Below the pieces are notes generated by a model. That model did not search any database, was not told where the DNA came from, and saw only the letters and a list, made by a program, of their open reading frames with translations. 64,000 nt of DNA, taken from assembly GCA_965116695.1 (NCBI GenBank), contig OZ220706.1, positions 4,960,001 through 5,024,000 on the forward strand, read 5' to 3'. Both the position numbers and the translations under genes were made by a program. The stretch comes from JAJDTT01 sp965116695. Lineage in GTDB: Bacteria; Acidobacteriota; UBA6911; RPQK01; JAJDTT01. Shown piece after piece: positions 57,586 through 64,000 of the stretch (position 1 is the stretch's first letter; every line of letters starts with the position of its first letter).

Positions 57586-58514
57586 GGATACGGTTCCGCA
57601 GCATAATACCCCTCACGGTGCCTGACTTTCAACCCGGAGCGGGCCAGTGAAACCCGTATCTTGCGGAATGATCCGTCGGCCTTGGCGTTGGAGGAGACGT
57701 AACCGAGGCTGTACTGATTTCCCAAGTCCCGGCGGATGCCGTCGAAGGCCTGGCGAAGGCGTTTCAGGTTGGCCTTGGAGTTGACGAAACGGCCCCCGGT
57801 GGCCCGGGCGAAGCGCTTCAGCTTTTCGAAATCCGCGTCAAAACCGGAACTCTTCACGCCGATTCCGTAGATCACCACGTCGTGGGATTGGGCCGTCCGG
57901 ATCGCCCTCTCCCAGGTTACGGAGCTCCGGGTGTCGGCGCCGTCGGAGAGCACCAACAGGATTCGCCGCCCGTCCCGGTGGCGCAACAGATCCCTGACCG
58001 TCACCCAGATGGCGTCATAGAGCCTGGTGGCGCCTTCGGCCCGAACCTCCATGATGGCCTCCGCGAGCTTCGAAGGATCGGTGCTGAAATCGTGGAGGAG
58101 CCGGACGTCGCTGTCGAACCGGACCACCGCTCCCGACTCCCCCTCCCGGGTCAGGACCTCGCCGAAGAACTCGATGGCGGCCTTCTGCTCGAACGCCAGC
58201 TTGTCCTTGACGCTGGCGCTGGAATCCATGACCAGCGCCACCGACAAGGACCGTTCCGTTCCGGCCCTTTCTCGATGGAAGAAAAGAAGGTCTTGCCGGA
58301 CTCCGTCTTCATAGACCTGGAAGTCGCGCCGCGTCAGGTCCTCCACGTATCGCCCCCGCCGGTCCCGGACGATGCAGGAGATGTCCACGACATCGACCTT
58401 GGCGCGAAAGGATGGGCGCTGCTGTCCGCCGGCGGCCCAGGAGGCGCCGAGGACCAGCGCCGTTCCAATGACGGCGGAAATCCAAATGGAACAAGGCCTG
58501 AGCCGGTCCTTCAC
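57582..58514 (-). CDS. VWFA-domain exported protein (acidobacterial type)
   Basis: 310 aa with signal peptide. The N-terminal part VDVVDISCIVRDRRGRYVED, then LTRRDFQVYEDG, followed by a von Willebrand A domain with metal site D97-S-S99-A-S101, EGATRLYDAI and LVLSDGADT. This layout is the VWFA-related family greatly expanded in Acidobacteriota. Start GTG 58514 overlaps the stop of the DUF1189-like gene (GTGA). Likely binds proteins or polysaccharide outside the cell; role unknown. Confidence 0.9.
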   Translation of the reverse strand: MKDRLRPCSIWISAVIGTALVLGASWAAGGQQRPSFRAKVDVVDISCIVRDRRGRYVEDLTRRDFQVYEDGVRQDLLFFHRERAGTERSLSVALVMDSSASVKDKLAFEQKAAIEFFGEVLTREGESGAVVRFDSDVRLLHDFSTDPSKLAEAIMEVRAEGATRLYDAIWVTVRDLLRHRDGRRILLVLSDGADTRSSVTWERAIRTAQSHDVVIYGIGVKSSGFDADFEKLKRFARATGGRFVNSKANLKRLRQAFDGIRRDLGNQYSLGYVSSNAKADGSFRKIRVSLARSGLKVRHREGYYAAEPYP

Positions 58515-59287
58515 CGGGCCGGCTTCTCCGCCACGATCCTGCTGGTCGCCATATAGGTGTAGATGCCCGTGGTTGCCAGATAGATCACTTCCAGGTAGCG
58601 GATGGACAGGCCGGTCAGGGTCACTGCGGTTTCAATCGCAACGGCGGGCGTCAGGCTGTAGACGGCGATAGCCAGGTAGGCGGGGTAAGGGAACTTCACC
58701 TGGTAACGGGTCGTCACCGAGAGGGCAAGCAGAGTGAATAGCAAGGCCAGAACCAGTTTGACCGCGAAGGTGAATACCAGAACCAGGGAATACGCGGTTG
58801 GGAAATAAACCCATTTCATGATCTCGAGCCAGTTCCGGATCAGTTCCGGAGTGACTTCGAAGGAGCCGAAATCTGTCCAGGGAAAGGTTTCCGGCGTCTG
58901 GTTCTGGCGCAGCACGAGGGCGTCTTCGGTGAAGAGCAGCAGGGGCTCCGGGAAACGGGCCAAGTCCTGGCGGCTTCCCGTGGTGTCGAAAATCAGGGTG
59001 ACGGGATGCCGGCCGGAGTAGGTCCGGATCAGCGGCTGGTCCGCCTCCACACGGAGCCGGCCGTCGCTCACCTGCAGGGGAGGGACGTTCTCCTGGAGCC
59101 AGATTCCGAATTCCCGAAATTCCGGGCCCAAGTGAAATGCGTAGCCCAAAGTCACGATCAACGAAGCGTGGGCGCAGAGATAGAGCAGATAGAGCAGGGT
59201 CTGCCGGAGAGGCTGCCCCAGAATCGTCTTGTAAAACGGAAATTCAGTGATGGCCCAGTAGACTTGGTGGTAAAAGGTCGTCCGCAT
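58511..59287 (-). CDS. DUF1189-like membrane protein
   Basis: 258 aa. FPFYKTILGQPLRQTLLYLL at the N-terminus, one helix, an extracytoplasmic domain of ~120 residues (VPPLQVSDGRLRVEADQPLI), and three to four C-terminal helices. This pattern matches DUF1189. Function unknown. First gene of a coupled three-gene set with the VWFA and coiled-coil proteins. The ribosome-binding site is weak. Confidence 0.7.
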   Translation of the reverse strand: MRTTFYHQVYWAITEFPFYKTILGQPLRQTLLYLLYLCAHASLIVTLGYAFHLGPEFREFGIWLQENVPPLQVSDGRLRVEADQPLIRTYSGRHPVTLIFDTTGSRQDLARFPEPLLLFTEDALVLRQNQTPETFPWTDFGSFEVTPELIRNWLEIMKWVYFPTAYSLVLVFTFAVKLVLALLFTLLALSVTTRYQVKFPYPAYLAIAVYSLTPAVAIETAVTLTGLSIRYLEVIYLATTGIYTYMATSRIVAEKPAR

Positions 59288-59482
59288 GGCTCACGGCAGA
59301 GTAAAGAGAAAAAAGTAAAGAGAAAAAAGATCGATTTCGCGGAGCGAGGCAGGGATTTTCCATCGATCTCGTCGAGGAGATCCGGGCCGAAATGTCTGAA
59401 TGCCTGGTTTCTCCCCTGACTTCGCCGCTTCCCGTCCGATGGGAGAGCACCTCACCCACCGCTCGTCTCCCACTCGCTTTCG

Positions 59483-60193
59483 TCAGCCGCCTTGGTAGTA
59501 GAGAATTCGATTGCAGGTCTCGCAGGTCAATACCTTCAGGCCGGACTTGACCTCGGTTAAGAGCTGGGGACGAAGCCGCACGTTGCAGGCTTGACACGAT
59601 TTTGCGGTGACCTGCGCCAGGGCCTGCCCGTTGTTGGCCGAGGCGATCTTGCGGTACTGTTCGAGCAATGGTTCGGGCAGGTCCCGTTCCAGCCGGTTTC
59701 GCTCCTGCTCAAAGCCTGCCATGTTCGTCTCGGAACTGGCCGCGAAGGTCTCCAACTCCTTTCGCCGGGACGACACCTCCGAGGTCCGTTCCTCGGCCCG
59801 CCGGCGGGCTTCGCGGGTCTGGTCTTCCAATTCGTCCATGGCCAGCATGATTTCCAGGATCTCATCTTCCTTGCTGGAGATCTGTTTCCGGACGCCGGCG
59901 ATTTCCAGCTGCATGGCCCGGTATTCCCGGTTGGTCTTCACGTCCATGAGCTGTTCCTGGTAACGGGACAGCTTCTGCTGCAGCAACTCGACTTCGCCCT
60001 CCAACCCGCGTTGGGTCCGGGCTTGCCGGTCGGCTTGCTCCCGGAGCTCCTCGACGGCGTCCTGACTCTTCCGGAGCGACTCGGCCTGACTCTCGATCTC
60101 GTCAGGAATGGACAAGACCCGCTGCCGCAACTCGACGATTCTGGCGTCGAGTTGCTGAAGCTGGATCAACCTCTGCAACTCTTCGCTCAACAC
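59483..60193 (-). CDS. C4-type zinc-ribbon coiled-coil protein
   Basis: 236 aa (COG1579 type). A long coiled coil (residues ~10-180, including the SRYQEQLMDVKTNREYRAMQ signature) and a C-terminal zinc ribbon with C-Q-A-C and C-E-T-C pairs (AKSCQACNVRLRPQ ... LTCETCNRILYY). Possible nucleic-acid or chaperone role; not established. Start codon is GTG 60193 or TTG 60190 after GGAGG. Downstream of the tRNA and rpoD on the same strand. The 195-nt gap to the next gene (59288-59482) shows no feature. Confidence 0.88.
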   Translation of the reverse strand: MLSEELQRLIQLQQLDARIVELRQRVLSIPDEIESQAESLRKSQDAVEELREQADRQARTQRGLEGEVELLQQKLSRYQEQLMDVKTNREYRAMQLEIAGVRKQISSKEDEILEIMLAMDELEDQTREARRRAEERTSEVSSRRKELETFAASSETNMAGFEQERNRLERDLPEPLLEQYRKIASANNGQALAQVTAKSCQACNVRLRPQLLTEVKSGLKVLTCETCNRILYYQGG

Positions 60194-60239
60194 ATGCCTC
60201 CATGGGACGGTTCGGACCGGCAGCCGGCGTCGGTGGGTA

Positions 60240-60313
60240 TGGGCCCAGTAGGACTCGAACCTACGACCACCTGATTATGAGTCAGACGCTCTAACCGACT
60301 GAGCTATGGGCCC
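60240..60313 (-). tRNA. tRNA with anticodon CAU (Met or lysidine-type Ile)
   Basis: Complete 74-nt cloverleaf: acceptor GGGCCCA/TGGGCCC, D arm AGCTCAGTCGGTTAGAGC, anticodon loop CTCATAA (CAU), T arm GTAGG-TTCGAGT-CCTAC, discriminator A. No encoded CCA. The GGGCCCA acceptor stem resembles tRNA-Ile, so this may be the Ile(CAU) tRNA needing TilS lysidine modification rather than elongator Met; sequence alone does not settle it. Confidence 0.95.
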
Positions 60314-60318
60314 ACCGC

Positions 60319-60345
60319 AAAAAAAAAGGGCGCTTTCCAGCGCCC
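60319..60345 (-). terminator. Rho-independent terminator after rpoD
   Basis: On the minus strand: GGGCGCTGGAAAGCGCCC hairpin (60328-60345) followed by nine T (60319-60327). It lies ~160 nt after the rpoD stop and directly before the tRNA, separating the two transcripts. Confidence 0.9.
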
Positions 60346-60508
60346 GTGTGAAACAGTTGCCGCGCCATTCGGACGGCGCCGCATCCCGGCCGGAGATCCT
60401 GTCTCCAGCTCGAGACTCGATGGCAGCAAAGATTCTGACCCTCTGGCCGCACCGAGCCCGCCCCGTGTCCCCCGCCGCCGGTATGCGCCGGAAGTTCACG
60501 ACCGGCTC

Positions 60509-62248
60509 CTAAGATAGTGTACGGCCGGAATTACCATTGTCTTCGTGGAATGTCTTCAGCTTCCGGCTGCGGGACGGATGCCTCAGCTTTCGCAAGGCCT
60601 TGGCTTCGATCTGGCGGATCCTTTCACGGGTGACGCTGAACCGCTGGCCCACTTCTTCCAGGGTATGCTCGCTTCCGTCCCCGATGCCGAATCTCATGCG
60701 GATCACCTGCTCCTCACGATCGGTGAGAGTCTTGAGAACGGCCGCCGTCTGTTCCTTGAGATTGAGATTGATGACCGCTTCGGCAGGCGAGGTCACGCCT
60801 CGATCCTCGATGAAGTCACCGAGATGACTGTCCTCCTCCTCGCCGATGGGGGTCTCCAGGGATATGGGTTCCTGGGCGATCTTGAGGATCTTTCGGACCT
60901 TGCTGACCGGAATGCCCATTTTCACCGAGATTTCTTCGTTGGTCGGTTCCCGGCCGTATTCCTGGACCAGCGCCCGGGAGGTTCGAATCAGTTTATTGAT
61001 GGTTTCGATCATATGGACCGGGATCCGGATGGTTCGGGCCTGGTCCGCAATGGCCCGGGTGATGGCCTGCCGAATCCACCAGGTGGCATAGGTCGAAAAC
61101 TTGTATCCCCTTCGATATTCGAACTTCTCCACCGCCTTCATGAGTCCGATGTTCCCTTCCTGGATCAGATCCAGGAATTGCAGACCCCGGTTGGTATATT
61201 TCTTGGCGATGGAAACCACCAATCTCAGGTTCGCTTCCACCAACTCCTTCTTGGCGATATCGGCTTCGAGTTCACCCTGCTTTATGGTGGCCAAGGTACG
61301 CTTGAGTTCCGCGGGAGTCGCCAGAACCTCTTCTTCGATCTCCTTCAGGTGCTTGTCGATCTCCCGTAACCGAAGCTTGATTTTTTTGGAGTCCTCCAGT
61401 TTCAGAGGGGCTTCGTGCAGCTTCTTGAGCTTCTTGGTCTCCTGGTCCAGGGCGACGATCCGGTCGACGGCTCGCTTGATGACGTTGACGAGCCGCTCGT
61501 AAGTCGCGGGGGTGAGATCCAGGGCCCGGATGTGCCGGGCAATGGGAATTCGATAGCGGGCCAACTGCGACAGGAGGCTCCTGTATTCGGTCGAATCCTT
61601 GGATTTCCTGACCCGCCGAATCTTGCGCCGGATCCTGCTGGCCCCATCTTCCAGCTCTCCCACCTCTCGCACCATGCGGACCGTGGTCTCCCGCCTGGTC
61701 TCCAACACCTCGGGGGTGATCTCGGCTTCACGGAACACCACCAGTGCCTTGATGTTGAGTCCGCCCTCGTCCAGCGCTTCGCCGTAACGCATGACCTCGT
61801 TGACCACTACGGGAGATCGGGACAGCACGTTCAGCACCGTCTTTCGACCCTTCTCGATCCGTTTGGCGATGGTCACCTCGCCCTCCCGGGTCAACAGGGG
61901 GACCGTGCCCATCTCCCGCAAATACATGCGGACGGGGTCATTGGTCTTCTCGAGCGTGGGGTCCGGAGGCTCCGTCTCACCCGCCTTGGACTTGGTCCGA
62001 ATCTTTCGCTGGGTAGACTCGATATCCTCCTCCGAGTCGATGACCTCGATCCCGACCTCGCCGAACAGGCGGAAGATGCTGTCCAGGTCTTCCGAGGATT
62101 GGATATCGTCGGGAAGGGAGTCGTTGACTTCGTCGTAAAGGAGATAGCCCTTTTTCTTTCCCAGGGCGATCAATTCCTTTACGCCGTCGTACCTTTCCTC
62201 CACGGGAATCTTCTCTTCATTCTTTCTCATGCCGCCAGCCGCCCCCAT
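60509..62248 (-). CDS. rpoD: RNA polymerase primary sigma factor (sigma-70/RpoD)
   Basis: 579 aa if started at ATG 62248, whose A is the last base of the dnaG stop (TAATG); ATG 62230 (MRKNEEK) is the alternative. Region 1.1 (YDGVKELIALGKKKGYLLYD), region 1.2 (DPVRMYLREMGTVPLLTREG), non-conserved spacer, region 2 (LRLVVSIAKKYTNRGLQFLD; KFSTYATWWIRQAITRAIAD), region 3 and region 4 (LTDREEQVIRMRFGIGDGSE; TLEEVGQRFSVTRERIRQIE). Complete housekeeping sigma factor, coupled to dnaG as in the macromolecular-synthesis operon. Confidence 0.97.
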   Translation of the reverse strand: MGAAGGMRKNEEKIPVEERYDGVKELIALGKKKGYLLYDEVNDSLPDDIQSSEDLDSIFRLFGEVGIEVIDSEEDIESTQRKIRTKSKAGETEPPDPTLEKTNDPVRMYLREMGTVPLLTREGEVTIAKRIEKGRKTVLNVLSRSPVVVNEVMRYGEALDEGGLNIKALVVFREAEITPEVLETRRETTVRMVREVGELEDGASRIRRKIRRVRKSKDSTEYRSLLSQLARYRIPIARHIRALDLTPATYERLVNVIKRAVDRIVALDQETKKLKKLHEAPLKLEDSKKIKLRLREIDKHLKEIEEEVLATPAELKRTLATIKQGELEADIAKKELVEANLRLVVSIAKKYTNRGLQFLDLIQEGNIGLMKAVEKFEYRRGYKFSTYATWWIRQAITRAIADQARTIRIPVHMIETINKLIRTSRALVQEYGREPTNEEISVKMGIPVSKVRKILKIAQEPISLETPIGEEEDSHLGDFIEDRGVTSPAEAVINLNLKEQTAAVLKTLTDREEQVIRMRFGIGDGSEHTLEEVGQRFSVTRERIRQIEAKALRKLRHPSRSRKLKTFHEDNGNSGRTLS

Positions 62249-63993
62249 TATACAAAATCGGACTCTATTTTCTTTCGGATCTGCGCCTTCATTACCAGAA
62301 GCTCCTGCAAGTTTTCGGTTGACGCGGTGTTCTTCTCCTCTTCCAGAATCTGTTGCTGTACCCGCCGGCTCAGGTTCTCGAAATGCTTGCGTCTCAGCGC
62401 TCGAATGCACTCGATCACGATCTCGTCCGAAAGCGTGTCATCGGCCAGGGCCAGATTTTCCAGGAGATCCATGTCATCCGCGTCGAGGCACTCGGAAGCC
62501 GCGGTTACGGTCGGGCCCCGCTGTCGGCGGTTCAATTCGAACAAGGCCTCGAAGATCTTGCCCGATTCCAGGTCCGCGAACCAGTCTGGTTCCACCTCGC
62601 CGAACACCCGGTGCCGGTGGGCCGGATCCAGGGCGGCCAGCACCAACGTCTTCTCTGCCTGAGTGACGGCCGCCGGCCGTTGAGACTGCGCTGCGGGAAG
62701 TTGCCTGGACCGGGGTTTGCGGAGGTAGCGCATCTCCTCCAGGATCAGGTTCTCATCCAGTCTCAGACGCGCAGCCGTCCGGGACACGGCTTCGGCGCGC
62801 GCGATCCGATTGGCAATCGCGGCGAGGTGAGGCACGACCTGTTCGACGATTTCCCGCTTGCCCCGGGCACTGTACGGATCCTTGTGCTGCCCGATCAGCC
62901 AGGAGAGCAGAAACGAAAGCAGAGGGACGGACGATTTCAGCACGTCGCGGTATGCCTGCGCCCCATGGTCTCTCAAAAAGGAATCGGGATCCTGGCCGCC
63001 TGGAATCCGGGCAATGCTCACACTGAATCCTTCGCGTACGAAGATGTCCGCCGAGCGCACGGTCGCGTTGGCTCCGGCCGTGTCCGGGTCGTAGTTGATC
63101 ACGACCTGACGCGTATAGTGCCGCAGCAGCTTGGCCTGATCGGTCGTGAGACTGGTGCCCAGGGAGGCGATCACGTTCCGAAAGCCGAACTGATGCGGCA
63201 TGACACAGTCGAAATAGCCTTCGACCAGAATGGCGAAGCCCCTCGTGCGGATCTCGGGACGGCTCTGGTCCAGGGCGAAGAGATTGGCTCCCTTCTTGTA
63301 GAGATCGCTGTCAGGAGAGTTGAGGTACTTGGGGACGCCGTCTCCCATGACGCGTCCGCCGAAGGCCACGATCCTCCCTTGCAGATCCCGGATCGGAAAT
63401 ATCACACGCCGGCGAAGATACTCGTAGCTGCGGCCCTCTCTTCCCTCCTTGACCAGGCCACAGGCCATCAGTTCCTGGTTCGTAAAACCCTCCCGGCGAA
63501 GCTCGGCAACCAATTGACCGCCGCCGGGGGCGTATCCGACCTGGAATCGCTCGATGGTTTCAGCGCTGATCTGCCGGTTTTGCAGATAGTCCCTGGCCGC
63601 TCCCGACCGCTCCAGGTAACGGCGGTAGAGTTTCCCGGCCAGAGCCATGGCTTGACGCAGGCGCTGCGTCCGCTGGGTCCGTGGGCTTTGACTCGCGTCC
63701 GACTGACGGATCGCGATGCCCGAGCGCTCCGCCAGAAACTTCACCGCTTCGGGAAAGGACCGGTTTTCCATCAGCATGATGAACTTGAAGCTGTCCCCGC
63801 CGGAGCCGCACCCGAAACACTTGAAGATCTGCTTGCTCTCGCTGACCAGAAACGAAGGGGTCTTTTCGGCGTGAAAGGGGCAGAGGGCGGAGTGGTTCTG
63901 TCCCTGCTTTTTCAGGGGGAGGTAGCCGCCGATCAGATCCACGATATTGATGCTGTTGCGGATCTGTTCCACGATCCGGTCGTCGAACTTCAT
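62248..63993 (-). CDS. dnaG: DNA primase
   Basis: 581 aa. N-terminal zinc-binding C38-P-F-H41 ... C59-F-G-C62 (FKCFGCGSGGDSFKFIM), the RNAP-like catalytic core with FPIRDLQGRIVAFGGRVMGD and the TOPRIM segment (AILVEGYFDCVMPHQFGFRN; VVINYDPDTAGANAT), and a helical C-terminal DnaB-binding region. Makes RNA primers for replication. No rpsU is visible upstream; the start is 7 nt from the window edge. Downstream overlap of 1 nt with rpoD. Confidence 0.97.
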   Translation of the reverse strand: MKFDDRIVEQIRNSINIVDLIGGYLPLKKQGQNHSALCPFHAEKTPSFLVSESKQIFKCFGCGSGGDSFKFIMLMENRSFPEAVKFLAERSGIAIRQSDASQSPRTQRTQRLRQAMALAGKLYRRYLERSGAARDYLQNRQISAETIERFQVGYAPGGGQLVAELRREGFTNQELMACGLVKEGREGRSYEYLRRRVIFPIRDLQGRIVAFGGRVMGDGVPKYLNSPDSDLYKKGANLFALDQSRPEIRTRGFAILVEGYFDCVMPHQFGFRNVIASLGTSLTTDQAKLLRHYTRQVVINYDPDTAGANATVRSADIFVREGFSVSIARIPGGQDPDSFLRDHGAQAYRDVLKSSVPLLSFLLSWLIGQHKDPYSARGKREIVEQVVPHLAAIANRIARAEAVSRTAARLRLDENLILEEMRYLRKPRSRQLPAAQSQRPAAVTQAEKTLVLAALDPAHRHRVFGEVEPDWFADLESGKIFEALFELNRRQRGPTVTAASECLDADDMDLLENLALADDTLSDEIVIECIRALRRKHFENLSRRVQQQILEEEKNTASTENLQELLVMKAQIRKKIESDFV

Positions 63994-64000
63994 CCCTCAG

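Overview
The window is GC-rich and almost fully coding. It looks like a chromosome segment of an Acidobacteriota bacterium. The best taxonomic hints are a VWFA-related exported protein of the type common in Acidobacteriota (57582-58514), a planctomycete/acidobacterial-style DUF1501 + DUF1549/DUF1553 operon, a PVC-type membrane-bound dehydrogenase with a C-terminal heme domain, and many Tat-exported Gfo/Idh/MocA oxidoreductases. No taxonomic search was possible, so this assignment is inference.

Layout. 1-4800 (+): a PHP-type metallohydrolase (cut by the window edge), an FG-GAP/VCBS-repeat lipoprotein and a class IV aminotransferase. 5031-11923 (-): a probable five-gene operon with a sialidase-like lipoprotein, a glycosyltransferase, a heparinase II/III-like lyase and two Gfo/Idh/MocA proteins. 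12219-19788 (+): a sialidase-like protein, another Gfo/Idh/MocA protein and three tandem paralogues of a secreted, glycosidase-like family of unknown function, separated by a MITE-like element, an antitoxin gene remnant and REP-like palindromes. 19837-25443: a PVC-type heme dehydrogenase, a DUF1801 protein, S-adenosylhomocysteine hydrolase and an orphan antitoxin-like gene. 25468-31384 (-): the PPC / DUF1549-DUF1553 / DUF1501 operon. 31546-33076: a non-coding array of duplicated sulfatase 3' ends carrying an ORF-less group II intron. 33074-40334 (-): two sulfatases, a membrane protein with a degenerate J domain, and two BNR-type proteins, one of them frameshifted. 40475-57123: a zinc-ribbon mini-protein, an IrrE-like protein lacking the canonical protease motif, a POT peptide transporter, a cyclase-family hydrolase, a frameshifted luciferase-like monooxygenase, an FtsX/MacB-type permease, an APH-like kinase, an M81 peptidase, a DUF1080 protein, an SDR, a PQQ dehydrogenase, an exported KatG and a diheme-like cytochrome c. 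57155-57365: a candidate structured RNA. 57385-63993 (-): a small coiled-coil protein, the VWFA protein, a DUF1189-like membrane protein, a C4 zinc-ribbon coiled-coil protein, a tRNA with anticodon CAU, rpoD and dnaG.

Function. Much of the window reads as a scavenging programme for complex, probably sulfated, glycans and glycosides: sulfatases, heparinase-like lyase, sialidase-like propellers, DUF1080, Gfo/Idh/MocA and SDR oxidoreductases, PQQ dehydrogenase. The 57-64 kb end is housekeeping (macromolecular synthesis genes dnaG-rpoD).

The most unusual feature is 31546-33076. A 171-bp unit made of a G/C palindrome, the sulfatase 3'UTR and the last 35 sulfatase codons occurs five times. All copies keep the reading frame, and a 648-nt group II intron with a recognisable domain V and domain VI sits 2 nt after one palindrome. 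Palindromes of the same style are scattered through nearly every larger intergenic gap of the window.
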